A DNA stretch of 52,089 bases from JBBDXA01 sp040902585 (GCA_040902585.1 JBBDXA010000021.1:1-52089); one strand, 5' to 3'; numbered from the stretch's first letter, positions 8,206 to 17,683 are shown. Notes: generated by a model from the letters alone, not told the origin. Made by a program: numbers and translations.

Positions 8206-9399
8206 TCACCCCAGCGTCTGCACCTCCACGCTCAACACCTTCGGCAAGTCGCGTGCAATAGCCATCCAACTCTCGCCGCCGTTCGCGGAGGCGTACACCT
8301 GGCCGCCGGTCGTGCCGAAGTAGATGCCGCAGGGGTCGAGCTGGTCCACGCACATCGCGTCGCGCAGGATGTTCACGTAGCAATCCTTCTGTGGCAACCC
8401 CTTCGTCAGCGGTTCCCAGCCCTTGTCATCCTGTCCGCCGGTCTTGCTGCGGTAGACGCGCAGCTTGCCTTCGGGCGGATAGTGTTCCGAGTCGCTCTTG
8501 ATGGGCACGACGTAGATCGTCTCGGCGTCGTGCGCATGCACATCAATAGGGAAACCAAAGTCGCTGGGCAGATTGCCGCTGACTTTCGTCCAATGGTCGC
8601 CCGCGCTATCACTTCGGCAGACGTGCCAGTGAAGCTGCATGAAGAGCGTCTCAGGCTTCGACGGATGCGCGGCGATGCGATGCACGCAGAAACCAATATC
8701 CGTATTGGGGTCGGGCATGTACTTGGAAGTCAGACCTTTATTCTTGGGTGCCCAGGTTTTGCCGCCGTCATCGGTGCGGAACACGCCTGCCGCGGAGATG
8801 GCGATGTGCATGCGGTTGGGATTGCTCGGGTCGAGCAGGATGGTGTGCAGGCCCATGCCGCCCGCGCCGGGCTGCCACTTCTCCCCTTTGGCGGCGCGAA
8901 GGGCGGCCAGTTCGTGCCAGGAAAGGCCGCCGTTGGTGGACTTGAAAAGGGCCGCGTCTTCGGCACCGGCGTAGATCGTGTCCGGGTCATCGAGCGAAGG
9001 CTCGATGTGCCAGATGCGTTTGAACTCCCACGGATGCTGCGTGCCGTCGTACCACAGGTGCGTGCCCAGCGGCACACCGGTTTCCTTCGACTGGTCGTAA
9101 GTGAATTTGTTGCTCGCACCCATCGGAAAACCTTCGGGCGATTTCGGCTCCTCACCGGGCTTGATGCCGGGCTGCTGCCAGGTCTTGCCGCCGTCGTCGG
9201 AGCGCTGAATGATCTGGCCGAACCAGTCGGAAGTCTGCGAAGCGTAGATGCGGTTCGGATCGACGCTCGAGCCCTTGAGATGATAGATATCGAATCCGGC
9301 GAAGTGCGGACCGTCGATGGTCCACTTCTCTCGCTTGCCATCGGACGTGAGGATGAACGCACCTTTGTGGGTGCCGACGAGGACTCGGACACTGCTCAT
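8206..9399 (-). CDS. BNR/sialidase-like beta-propeller protein
   Basis: The 397-residue protein is chosen to start at 9399 (MSSVRVLVGTHKG), where GGAGG sits six bases before the ATG. It contains at least five Asp-box-like repeats, including RSDDGGKTW, KSTNGGLSW, RTDDGGKTW, RSDSAGDHW and ASANGGESW, the signature of BNR-type propellers found in sialidases and in VPS10/photosystem-assembly-like proteins. It has no signal peptide from this start and none of the paired Arg residues that would argue for a true sialidase, so a binding or structural role is as likely as hydrolysis. It is divergent from the beta-helix gene. Confidence 0.85.
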   Translation of the reverse strand: MSSVRVLVGTHKGAFILTSDGKREKWTIDGPHFAGFDIYHLKGSSVDPNRIYASQTSDWFGQIIQRSDDGGKTWQQPGIKPGEEPKSPEGFPMGASNKFTYDQSKETGVPLGTHLWYDGTQHPWEFKRIWHIEPSLDDPDTIYAGAEDAALFKSTNGGLSWHELAALRAAKGEKWQPGAGGMGLHTILLDPSNPNRMHIAISAAGVFRTDDGGKTWAPKNKGLTSKYMPDPNTDIGFCVHRIAAHPSKPETLFMQLHWHVCRSDSAGDHWTKVSGNLPSDFGFPIDVHAHDAETIYVVPIKSDSEHYPPEGKLRVYRSKTGGQDDKGWEPLTKGLPQKDCYVNILRDAMCVDQLDPCGIYFGTTGGQVYASANGGESWMAIARDLPKVLSVEVQTLG

Positions 9400-9523
9400 G
9401 AGAAGCCTCCGTGGGAAAAATCGACGGTCAACAACGAGGCGACATTTTAACAAAGCTGGCGGAAGATATCGCGGCGGAGTTCTGTTTGTCACAGGTATGA
9501 TGAGCCACGACTGGAGATACATC

Positions 9524-11089
9524 ATGTTGCGACATGTCCCACTGTGCATTCTGCTGCTTGCTGCACCTGCTGCTTCCGCGGCGACCCTTCGCGTGCCGCA
9601 GGATCACAAGTCAGTGCAGGCCGCGGTTGATGCGGCTTCGTCAGGCGACACCGTGCTGGTGTCCGCCGGCAGGTACCCGGAGCGGTTGACGCTTCGAGCC
9701 GGAATCACCGTGCGGAGCGAGGGCGATGACACAAAAGGCACCGTCGGCCTGAAGCGCGCCGAAGCCGCCATTCTCGACGGCGGCGGCAAGGCGGGGGAGC
9801 AGCCCGGCATTGTTATGGCCGAAGGCAGCACGCTTGACGGCTTCACCGTCACCAACGTCGGAGTTTACGACGACGATCTGTGGAAGAAGCACCACGCGAC
9901 GCACGGCGAGGAACTGGGCGACGACGAAGGGGCCGTGCAGGCCGAGGGCACGACGGCCGCGGTGAGTATCAAAGGAGTGAATTGCACCGTCTCCAACTGC
10001 ATCGTCCATCACAACGGCGACGTCGGCATCGGTGTCATCGGCAAGGCGGATCGGGCCATCAGTCCCGTGATCGAAGGCAACACGTCCTACCGCAACCTTG
10101 GCGGCGGCATCGGCGTGGCCGACCATGCACAGGCCATTGTGCGCGGGAACACCTGCTATGAGAATCTCCGAGCAGGCATCGGCTGCCGCAACGCGAGTCC
10201 GCTCATTCTCGACAACGTCTGTCACCACAACGTCCGTGCCGGCATCGGCAATCGCGAGAAGGCCCGATCGGTGATCCGTGGAAACAAGTGCTATCTGAAC
10301 CGCAGGGCGGGCATCGGCATCCGCATGGAAGGCACCGCGCCAATCGTCGAACACAACGAGTGCTACGAGAACGACATGGCCGGAATAGGATGCCGCGACG
10401 GAGCTTCGCCGATCATTCGCGACAACAAGTGTCTCAAAAACAAAATGGCGGGCATCGGCTGTGATGGTGCCAGTCCGCAGATCATCGGTAATGACTGCCG
10501 GGAGAACGCCATGAGCGGGATCGGCCTTCGCGGCAAGGGCAGTGCCACCGTCGCCAACAACACCTGCGTTGAGAACCAACTCGTGGCCATCGGCGTGACG
10601 GACGGTTCCACGGCCCTTATCACAGGTAACCGACTGTCCCGCACCGGCGGCATGCCTCCCCTCATCGCCATCAAGGATGGTTCCATCGCCACGGTTCTGA
10701 AGAACACGCTCGAAGGCGGCGGTGTCGCGGCTGTGCTTGTGCAGGGGAATGCCACGATCAGCGGCAACACCTTCAAGGGAGTCGGCGACAAGCAGGGCAA
10801 CGCCGTCTGGGTGTGGGAAGGTTCTGACGTCACGGTGCATGCCAACACCTTCAACGGCTACCGCGCGGCCGTCAACGCGAGCAAGGCGAAAGTGATCATC
10901 ACCGCCAACAGCATCAGCGGCTTCAGTGGCGCGGCCATCATCGTGCGCGACAGCAGCGCACCGGCGAACGTGCATGGCAATACCGCCGTCTCGTCGGATG
11001 CCAAGGCGCGGGTGATCGATCTCCTGGGCGCTCTTGGCGTCGTGGGCGAGAATGTGATCAGGCAGGAAGCGGCACAGTCGCCGAAGTGA
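9524..11089 (+). CDS. Secreted right-handed parallel beta-helix protein
   Basis: The 521-residue protein begins with a clear signal peptide (MLRHVPLCILLLAAPAASA, cleavage before ATLRV); GGAG lies about eight bases upstream of the ATG. After a DHKSVQAAVDAASSGDTVLV opening typical of pectate-lyase-like beta-helices, most of the chain is a regular series of about 22-residue coils such as SYRNLGGGIGVADHA, CYENLRAGIGCRNAS and CLKNKMAGIGC, each with Asn in the ladder and a Gly-Ile-Gly turn. This is a PbH1/NosD-like solenoid. Such proteins bind or cleave polysaccharides; I see no definite catalytic site. It faces the DUF1501 gene tail to tail. Confidence 0.88.
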   Translation: MLRHVPLCILLLAAPAASAATLRVPQDHKSVQAAVDAASSGDTVLVSAGRYPERLTLRAGITVRSEGDDTKGTVGLKRAEAAILDGGGKAGEQPGIVMAEGSTLDGFTVTNVGVYDDDLWKKHHATHGEELGDDEGAVQAEGTTAAVSIKGVNCTVSNCIVHHNGDVGIGVIGKADRAISPVIEGNTSYRNLGGGIGVADHAQAIVRGNTCYENLRAGIGCRNASPLILDNVCHHNVRAGIGNREKARSVIRGNKCYLNRRAGIGIRMEGTAPIVEHNECYENDMAGIGCRDGASPIIRDNKCLKNKMAGIGCDGASPQIIGNDCRENAMSGIGLRGKGSATVANNTCVENQLVAIGVTDGSTALITGNRLSRTGGMPPLIAIKDGSIATVLKNTLEGGGVAAVLVQGNATISGNTFKGVGDKQGNAVWVWEGSDVTVHANTFNGYRAAVNASKAKVIITANSISGFSGAAIIVRDSSAPANVHGNTAVSSDAKARVIDLLGALGVVGENVIRQEAAQSPK

Positions 11090-11129
11090 CCGGGCAATAG
11101 AGCGGGTGCGACGCGTTCGCTTCAACACA

Positions 11130-12485
11130 TCACACCAGCTCGTGCATCGGCTTGTACTGCGGATCGACCAGATACCGCGGCCGGCCGGAGAAGTCGTTCA
11201 CGGTGACCGCCGTCGTGTCGATGCCGAGGTTGGAATACATCGTGGCGAAGACGTCCTGGAAGTGGACGGGCCGATCCTTGGCTTCCCCGCCATCGCGTGA
11301 CGTGCTTCCGATCACCTGCCCGCAGCGCATGCCGCCGCCGGCGAGGAGGGCACACGACACGTTCGGCCAGTGATCCCGGCCGCCGTCTTTATTGATGCGA
11401 GGCGATCGCCCGAACTCGCCCCAGACCACAACCGTCACATCGCGATCCAGCCCGCGGTCGTAAAGATCCTCCACCAGCGAACTCACCGCCATGTCGAAGT
11501 CGGGCAGGTGCGTGCGGGCGTTCTTGAAGTTGCCACCGTGCCAGTCCCAGAAGCTGTAGCTGATGGTGACGCATCGGACGCCCGCCTCGACGAGGCGCCG
11601 GGCCAGCAGGAACTGCTGGTTGATCCGCGGCGCGCCATCCCCCTGATGCCGCGTGGTACCGGTGCCGTACCGTGCGCGGATGGCCTCCGGTTCAGTCGAC
11701 AGATCGAGCGCCTTCGCCAGATCACTTGATGTCAGGATGCCAAAGGCCTGCTGCTTGAACGCGTCCATGCCTTCCATCATGCGGCTCGAATCCACATCCC
11801 GGCGGAAGCGATCGAAACCGGCGAGCAAGGCCCTTCGATCTTCCAGACGTTCCAGCGTGACGCCCTGGAGCGTCAGATCATCCTTGCCCTCAGCCTCGGG
11901 GCGGAAGGGCGCGTGCGCCGGGCCGAGGAAGCCGGGCTTACCGTTGTTGTAGGGGCGGTGCTGCATGGTCGGCGCCAGGCTCATGAAGGGCGGAATGCCC
12001 GCCTTGGCCGAGCCATGAACGCGCGAGATGACCGAGCCGATTTCAGGCCAGCCGCCCGGCGGGAGGTTTTCGTTCAGCCGACCGGTCAGGCACTGAAACG
12101 ATTCGTGCCGATCCTTCGCGCCGACGATCGACCGGATCGGCACCATGCGATGCATGCCTTTGGCGATGCGCGGGAGCAACTCGCAGATGTCGATGCCATC
12201 GACGGAAGTCTTGATCGGCGCGAACTCGCCGCGCACTTCGACCGGCGCGTCCAGCTTCAGGTCGAACATGTCCTGATGAGGGGGTCCGCCGGGCAGGTAG
12301 ACCATGATGAGGGCTTTGTGCCCAAGCCCGCCGGCTCGCCCGGCAGTCGGGTTCGCCGCGGCTGCGCGAAGCAGACCGGGCATGCTCAGGCCGCCCATCG
12401 CCAGCCCGCCGATGCGCAGGAACGATCGGCGTGACAGGCCGTCACAGAACCGGCGGGGTGAGGGTTGTCCTTGCAACGTCAACAT
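11130..12485 (-). CDS. DUF1501 family protein with Tat signal
   Basis: This is a 451-residue protein. A twin-arginine signal (SRRSFLRIGGLAMGG) near residue 18 predicts folded export. Conserved DUF1501 features are present: LPGGPPHQDMFDLK after the signal, then VWGEFGRSPRINKDGGRDHW and CALLAGGGMRCGQVIG towards the C-terminus. The fold belongs to the alkaline-phosphatase/sulfatase superfamily, but the activity is not established. Genomes of this group usually carry many copies, often next to DUF1549/DUF1553 genes; this copy stands alone. It is divergent from the first sialate O-acetylesterase. Confidence 0.92.
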   Translation of the reverse strand: MLTLQGQPSPRRFCDGLSRRSFLRIGGLAMGGLSMPGLLRAAAANPTAGRAGGLGHKALIMVYLPGGPPHQDMFDLKLDAPVEVRGEFAPIKTSVDGIDICELLPRIAKGMHRMVPIRSIVGAKDRHESFQCLTGRLNENLPPGGWPEIGSVISRVHGSAKAGIPPFMSLAPTMQHRPYNNGKPGFLGPAHAPFRPEAEGKDDLTLQGVTLERLEDRRALLAGFDRFRRDVDSSRMMEGMDAFKQQAFGILTSSDLAKALDLSTEPEAIRARYGTGTTRHQGDGAPRINQQFLLARRLVEAGVRCVTISYSFWDWHGGNFKNARTHLPDFDMAVSSLVEDLYDRGLDRDVTVVVWGEFGRSPRINKDGGRDHWPNVSCALLAGGGMRCGQVIGSTSRDGGEAKDRPVHFQDVFATMYSNLGIDTTAVTVNDFSGRPRYLVDPQYKPMHELV

Positions 12486-12711
12486 TCGGGCATCCTCAAA
12501 CGGGGAAACCGGCCGGTCACGGACGAGTCCATCGGCCGGTCTTCATGGTATTGTCGTCAAGCGGATGAACGTAACACCACTGATCGGATCGTGGTCTGTG
12601 TGGCTCGTGGTCCGGAGCGGTTCCAAGCCATCGCAGGCTCCGGGCGGCGCGATACACTATTTGTGGTTGAATCCAGCCTGAATCTTCGTTGCCTCCTTTG
12701 GGAGTCAAGTC

Positions 12712-14259
12712 ATGCGGAGCCTTCGCGTCGTTTCGTGTCTCTGGCTCATTCTCCTTACGGCCACCTCCGGCGTTTCCGCCGACGTGAAGCTGCCGGCGGT
12801 CATCGGCTCGAACATGGTCCTTCAGCGCGGCCAGCCGCTGCCGATCTGGGGCACCGCCGATGCGGATGAAGCCGTCACCGTCGCGCTGGGCGAGGACAAT
12901 GCCGCGAGCACGAAGGCCGATGCGAAGGGCAACTGGAGTGTGAAGCTCAAGCCGATGCAGGCCGATGGGAAGAGTTACACGCTCACGATCAAGGGCCGCA
13001 ACACGATTGAACTGAAGGACATCCTCATCGGCGAGGTGTGGATCTGTTCCGGGCAGTCGAACATGGAGTGGTCCGTCGGCGCATCGGATGATCCGCAGAA
13101 GGAAATCCCCGCGGCCAACTTTGCGAAGATCCGTCTCTTCCAGGTGAAGAAAGCTCCCGCGGGCGAACCGCAGAGTGATGTGCCGATCGACTTCGGCTGG
13201 GTCGCCTGTTCGCCGCAGACGGTGGGGCGGTTCAGCGGCGTGGCCTATTTCTTCGGCCGCGAACTGCATCAGAAGCTGGAGGTGCCGATCGGTCTGATTC
13301 ACACTTCATGGGGCGGCACGCGCATCGAACCGTGGACGCCGCCCGCGGGTTTCAAGCAGCAGGAGGCGACGAAGTACATCACCGATATCCTCGCCAAGGC
13401 CGATCAGAACTATCGCAACTACGTGCAGGCGAATCTGCCGCGACTGGAAGCGTGGATCGCCGAGACCAAGAAGGCGATCGCGGAGGACAAGCCCATCTCC
13501 CCGATGCCCGGCGGCATGCCCAAGCATCAACTGGAAAACTCCGGCGCGCCGACCGGCCTGTACAACGGCATGGTGCACGGCCTCGTCCCCTTCGCCATCC
13601 GCGGCGCGATCTGGTACCAGGGCGAATCCAACCGCGGCCAGGGCATGCACTATCGCGACCTGATGCAGGCCCTCATCGGCGGCTGGCGCGAAGTCTGGAA
13701 TCAGGAAGCCAACCGCGACTTCCCGTTTCTCTTCGTGCAGCTCGCGCCGTACAACTACGGCAACAGTCCGGCCGCGCTGCCTGAAATCTGGGAAGCACAG
13801 ACCGCGGTACTCAAGACCGTCACCAACACCGGCATGGCGGTTACGACGGACATCGGCAACGTGAAGGACATTCACCCGCGCAACAAGCAGGCAGTCGGCA
13901 AACGTCTCGCACTCTGGGCCCTCGCCAAGACCTACGGCAACGATAAGCTCGTCTTCAGCGGCCCGCTCTTCAAGGAGATGAAGGTCGAAGACGGCAAGGC
14001 GGTCATCAGCTTCGATCACATCGGCGGCGGACTGGCGGTGCGCGACAGCAAGCTGTTGACGCACTTCGAAATCGCCGGCGAGGACAAAGTGTTCGTCCCC
14101 GCCAAGGCGGAGATTGTCGGCGATACGGTCATCGTCACCTCGGGCACCGTCGCCAAGCCCGCGGCTGTGCGCTACGGCTGGTCGCACACGGCTGAACCGA
14201 ACCTGGCGAACCTCGAAGGCCTGCCCGCGAGCCCGTTCCGCACGGATGATTGGAAGTGA
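12712..14259 (+). CDS. Sialate O-acetylesterase family protein, copy 1
   Basis: The 515-residue secreted protein has a signal peptide (cleavage near residue 23, VSA-DVKLP), preceded by GGGAG seven bases before the ATG. Motifs: SGQSNMEW (113-120) with the nucleophile Ser116, IWYQGESNRG, and the DIHPRNKQAVGKRLA stretch carrying the catalytic His and Asp. The SASA/SGNH family removes acetyl groups from sugars; in planctomycetes many members probably act on plant or algal polysaccharides rather than sialic acid. A second copy follows directly. The N-terminal 100 residues form the usual Ig-like beta-sandwich. Confidence 0.92.
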   Translation: MRSLRVVSCLWLILLTATSGVSADVKLPAVIGSNMVLQRGQPLPIWGTADADEAVTVALGEDNAASTKADAKGNWSVKLKPMQADGKSYTLTIKGRNTIELKDILIGEVWICSGQSNMEWSVGASDDPQKEIPAANFAKIRLFQVKKAPAGEPQSDVPIDFGWVACSPQTVGRFSGVAYFFGRELHQKLEVPIGLIHTSWGGTRIEPWTPPAGFKQQEATKYITDILAKADQNYRNYVQANLPRLEAWIAETKKAIAEDKPISPMPGGMPKHQLENSGAPTGLYNGMVHGLVPFAIRGAIWYQGESNRGQGMHYRDLMQALIGGWREVWNQEANRDFPFLFVQLAPYNYGNSPAALPEIWEAQTAVLKTVTNTGMAVTTDIGNVKDIHPRNKQAVGKRLALWALAKTYGNDKLVFSGPLFKEMKVEDGKAVISFDHIGGGLAVRDSKLLTHFEIAGEDKVFVPAKAEIVGDTVIVTSGTVAKPAAVRYGWSHTAEPNLANLEGLPASPFRTDDWK

Positions 14260-14274
14260 GCCCATTCGATCGAT

Positions 14275-14362
14275 CCAAGCCCGATGGCGAGTCCGCGAGC
14301 CGTCGGGGTAACCCGAGAGTGAACGAATACCCCAACGGCTCGAAGACTCGCCATTGGGCTTG
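14275..14362. repeat. Family C palindrome, complete copy 1
   Basis: Two arms of about 35 bases, starting CCAAGCCCGATGGCGAGTCC on the left and ending with the near complement GACTCGCCATTGGGCTTG, face each other across a loop of about 20 bases. Related arms occur at 29452/29849 and 41893. It fills the spacer between the two sialate O-acetylesterase genes and could form a long hairpin in the transcript. Confidence 0.9.
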
Positions 14363-14402
14363 TTCCGCAACGTACATTCAACCTGTTCATTCGAGGTGTG
14401 TT

Positions 14403-15953
14403 ATGCATCGAAACACTCGCATCGTCGCTCTAATCACCTGTCTAGTCGCAGTGCATGCCGCCCAGGCGGAGGTGAAACTCCCCGCGATCTTCGGCTCCAA
14501 CATGGTCATCCAGCGTGACCGTGAAATCCCCGTCTGGGGCTGGGCCGATGCCGGCGAAGCGGTCACCGTCGAGTTCGCGGGGCAAACGAAGGAGACCCAG
14601 GCTGATGCGAAGGGAACCTGGCGCGTCGCGCTCGACGCGGTGAAGGTCGGCAAGCCGCTGATCCTGCGCGTGACAGGCAGGAACACGATCGAACTCAGTA
14701 ACATTCTCGTCGGCGACGTCTGGCTCTGCTCGGGGCAGTCGAACATGGCGTGGACCGTGCGCCGCAGTGACCATGCGGACCGCGAGATCACCTCGGCCAC
14801 GCAGCCGCGCATCAGGCTCATCACCGTGCCGCGCGAAACCGCCGATGCGCCGCAGGGTGATTTCAAGGGCAAGTGGGAAGAGTGCTCGCCCCAGACGATT
14901 GGCGAGTTTTCCGCCGTCGGCTACTTCTTCGGCCGCGAACTGGAGAAGCACGTCAACGTGCCCATCGGCCTGATCAACAGTTCCTACGGTGGCACGCCCG
15001 CTGACGCGTGGACCAGTCGGGCTGCGCTGGAAGCCGCCCAAGACTTCAAGCCGCTGCTGGCGGAATGGGATCGCCGCGTAACGGAGATCACTGCCGCGAA
15101 AGTGCAGGAGCAGAATCAGGCGGCACTGGAGAAGTGGAAGGCCGCGGTCGACAAGGCCAAGGCCGCGGGTCAGGAACCGCCCGCGCGTCCGCGTCCCCAG
15201 CGAGCGCCCGCTGATGATCCCAATCGTCCCGCGAGCCTGTACAACGCGATGATCGCCCCGATCGCGCCCTTCGCCATCCGCGGCACCATCTGGTACCAGG
15301 GCGAATCCAACTGCCCGCGGGCCGCCCAGTACCGCACACTGTTCCCCGCCATGATCGCCGACTGGCGCGAGGTCTTCGGCCAGAAGGAGATGCCGTTCCT
15401 CTTCGTGCAGCTCGCGCCATTCCGCTACACGCGCAATCCGAAGGAATGGTGCGCCGAACTTTGGGAAGCACAGCTCATGACGCTGGCAAATGTGCCACAC
15501 ACCGGCATGGCGGTCACCACGGACCTCGGCGATGTGAAAGACATTCATCCGACCAACAAGCAGGAAGTCGGCCGCCGCCTTGCGCTCTGGGCCCGTGCCA
15601 CCGTTTACGGCGAGAAAGATCTCGCATTCAGCGGACCGATCTTCGCCGGTCACGCGGCCATCGGTGATGCGATCCGCATTCGCTTTCATCACGAGAAAGG
15701 CCTCAAGAGCCGCGACGGCAAACCGCTGACGCACTTCACCATCGCGGGCAAGGACCACGTGTTTCATCGCGCCGAGGCGACGATTCACGAAGGCAGTATC
15801 ACGGTCAAGAGCGACAAGGTGAAGGAGCCCGTCGCGGTGCGGTTCGCATGGGAAGACGATGCGGAGCCGAATCTGGTGAACGGAGCGGAACTGCCCGCTT
15901 CGCCGTTTCGCACAGATGATCTGCCGCTGACGACGGCGGCGAGGAAGTTCTGA
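14403..15953 (+). CDS. Sialate O-acetylesterase family protein, copy 2
   Basis: The 516-residue paralogue of the preceding gene has a signal peptide (about 20 residues, HAAQA-EVKLP). It keeps SGQSNMAW, IWYQGESNCP and the DIHPTNKQEVGRRLALWA motif. An extra helical stretch of about 25 residues rich in Lys, Ala and Glu lies before the QGESN region and is absent from copy 1. The start at 14403 is fixed by the signal peptide; the open frame reaches back into the family C palindrome, but those residues look unlike a protein N-terminus. The order suggests an old tandem duplication with later divergence. Confidence 0.92.
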   Translation: MHRNTRIVALITCLVAVHAAQAEVKLPAIFGSNMVIQRDREIPVWGWADAGEAVTVEFAGQTKETQADAKGTWRVALDAVKVGKPLILRVTGRNTIELSNILVGDVWLCSGQSNMAWTVRRSDHADREITSATQPRIRLITVPRETADAPQGDFKGKWEECSPQTIGEFSAVGYFFGRELEKHVNVPIGLINSSYGGTPADAWTSRAALEAAQDFKPLLAEWDRRVTEITAAKVQEQNQAALEKWKAAVDKAKAAGQEPPARPRPQRAPADDPNRPASLYNAMIAPIAPFAIRGTIWYQGESNCPRAAQYRTLFPAMIADWREVFGQKEMPFLFVQLAPFRYTRNPKEWCAELWEAQLMTLANVPHTGMAVTTDLGDVKDIHPTNKQEVGRRLALWARATVYGEKDLAFSGPIFAGHAAIGDAIRIRFHHEKGLKSRDGKPLTHFTIAGKDHVFHRAEATIHEGSITVKSDKVKEPVAVRFAWEDDAEPNLVNGAELPASPFRTDDLPLTTAARKF

Positions 15954-15973
15954 TATTCGATTGTCAAAGAGCT

Positions 15974-16083
15974 GGAGCAACATCCCGGCAGGGTGGTGCT
16001 ATCGGCGTTCGTAACACGAGGGTGCCGCGTTGCACCTTCTCATCCGCATGCTAATGGCACCACCCTGTCGGGATGGTGCTCCC
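15974..16083. repeat. Family B palindrome, copy 1
   Basis: A roughly 110-base element with inverted ends of about 27-36 bases (GGAGCA.CATCCCG.CAGGGTGGTGCT at the left and its complement at the right). The loop contains GGGTGCCGCGTTGCACCTTC, also present in inverse orientation in copy 2 at 26789. It fills the spacer between two convergent genes and ends two bases from the stop of the minus-strand one, a placement that suits a bidirectional terminator. Confidence 0.9.
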
Positions 16084-16085
16084 AA

Positions 16086-17648
16086 TCACTCCGCCAACTT
16101 CATCCGTTCGTCGCCCAGATCGAGCTTGTACATGATCTGGTTGTAGTCGTAGCGCGGGGTCTTGGCGCTGGCACCGCTGAACTGATCCGTGTAAGTCGCT
16201 TCGAAGTAGATCGTGCGTCCGCCATCGGCATCGAAGAAAGCGTGATGGCGCGGGTTGTAGAACGTGTACTTTTCGTGCGACACGATCTTCTTCGCCCAGC
16301 GCCACGGGCCGTGCGCTCCATCCGCCTCCGAGTACCACGTCTCGCCGAGGAAAGAAGTCCCGTTGATCTGCGAGAAGATCATGATGTATTTCTTGCGATA
16401 GGCGTTCCACGCCAGGCTTGAGGCGTGGGCGGTCACCGGCTTCTTCGAGTCCGCGTCGCGCAGGTTAATCCATGCTTCCTCTTCCTTCAGCACGCCTGCC
16501 GCGATGAGTTTCCTTTGCCGGGCTTCATCCATGTAGTCGGTGTTCTTCTTCCACGCCCAGACTACTTTGCCTTCGCCATCGCGTTCGACCTGCGGGCGGT
16601 AGGGGGCGTAGATCGCCTCGGCCGGCAGACAGGTGAACGCTTCATACTGCTTCAGGTCGTGTATCGCGCCCCACTCCGCCTTCACGCGGATGAGCGGATA
16701 GGGATACGCGAAGTAGAAGTACTTCACGCCTTCGACTTCGACCGGCGTTGCCGCGCCGTGCGGATGCAGTGTGACGTCGGGGCCGTACGTCGCGACATGT
16801 TCGAACGTCTGCGTCTTGTCGTTGAAGAGCATCAGCCCGTGCTCGACGCGCTTCTCCAGCGACTCCATGCGCGAGTAGTGGGCGAGCATGCCCTCGCGGC
16901 CGGCTGTGTCGGGCAGCACCATGAACGCATCCAGCCAGACCGGCCCCGGTCGCGGCAGCGGTGCCATGCCGCGACTGAAGCCTTTGTCATCGACGAAGTA
17001 CTTCAGATCGACACCCTTGTCCGGATCGAGTCCGCCCCCCGGCCCTTTGCCCGGCAGCTCACTCGTCGCGCCGCTCATGGAGAAATTGCCCAAGGGATAA
17101 CTCGCGCGGTTGGTGTCGCCCCAGAACCAGTACAGCTTGCCGGCATACTTCACAGTAAAAATCGAATCCTGCCCCAGCACCCCGCCATTGATCACCGGCT
17201 CCTTCAGCGGCACAGGCTTGCCGAGCAGGACACTGTCGCGGTAAATGCCCTGACCGGTGACGCGATAGAGGCGCTGGGCGATGTTGGTGCGTTTGATCTT
17301 CACCGTCGCGCTGCCGCCGACCTTGGGCGTGAGGCGGACGCCGCGGATGCCGAAGCCGTCCTTCGGGGTGGTGTAGCCGTGGGAGAAGACGGAGAAGAAG
17401 ACTTCTCGGTCCATCAGGCCGGGCTCGTGGAAGGCGATCATGCCCTGGCTGTCGGTGACGAAGAGGATGTCGTTGACGGTGCGCAGCTCGACGAGGGGAA
17501 CGCCGCGACCGGTGTCTTCGTCGATGACCTGGATCGCGAAGTAAGCAGCCGGTGAGGCTTGCAGGTTCTGCGCGAGCACGCTCGAAGGGCAGACGCAAAG
17601 GCACGCCGCAAGAATCACGATTAAACGGAGAGTGAATGAGAACAGCAT
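16086..17648 (-). CDS. Secreted five-bladed beta-propeller-like (DUF4185-type?) protein
   Basis: About 521 residues. The start at 17648 gives a good signal peptide (MLFSFTLRLIVILAACL...SSVLAQ). An N-terminal Ig-like or carboxypeptidase-regulatory-like part (about 35-110, VPLVELRTVNDILFVTDSQG) is followed by a region resembling glycosidase-like propellers (GKLYWFWGDTNRASYPLG, later AHASSLAWNAYRKKYIMIF and GPWRWAKKI). It resembles DUF4185-type proteins but I am not sure of the family. I see no certain catalytic residues. An in-frame extension to 17738 would run into the family A palindrome and is probably not translated. Confidence 0.75.
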   Translation of the reverse strand: MLFSFTLRLIVILAACLCVCPSSVLAQNLQASPAAYFAIQVIDEDTGRGVPLVELRTVNDILFVTDSQGMIAFHEPGLMDREVFFSVFSHGYTTPKDGFGIRGVRLTPKVGGSATVKIKRTNIAQRLYRVTGQGIYRDSVLLGKPVPLKEPVINGGVLGQDSIFTVKYAGKLYWFWGDTNRASYPLGNFSMSGATSELPGKGPGGGLDPDKGVDLKYFVDDKGFSRGMAPLPRPGPVWLDAFMVLPDTAGREGMLAHYSRMESLEKRVEHGLMLFNDKTQTFEHVATYGPDVTLHPHGAATPVEVEGVKYFYFAYPYPLIRVKAEWGAIHDLKQYEAFTCLPAEAIYAPYRPQVERDGEGKVVWAWKKNTDYMDEARQRKLIAAGVLKEEEAWINLRDADSKKPVTAHASSLAWNAYRKKYIMIFSQINGTSFLGETWYSEADGAHGPWRWAKKIVSHEKYTFYNPRHHAFFDADGGRTIYFEATYTDQFSGASAKTPRYDYNQIMYKLDLGDERMKLAE

Positions 17649-17683
17649 GCCGACGATCATACCGTGCGTGACGGGCAGATCAT

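Noticed and set aside
8206..9450. Long open frame on the plus strand opposite the BNR-repeat gene
   Set aside because: High GC keeps antisense frames open. The frame has no motif or ribosome-binding site, while the minus strand shows repeated Asp-boxes and a GGAGG-led start.
9641..11128. 495-codon frame opposite the beta-helix gene, Ala/Asp/His-rich
   Set aside because: It mirrors the regular coils of the real gene on the other strand; no family features.
14442..15983. 513-codon frame opposite the second sialate O-acetylesterase
   Set aside because: Antisense shadow of a gene with intact catalytic motifs.
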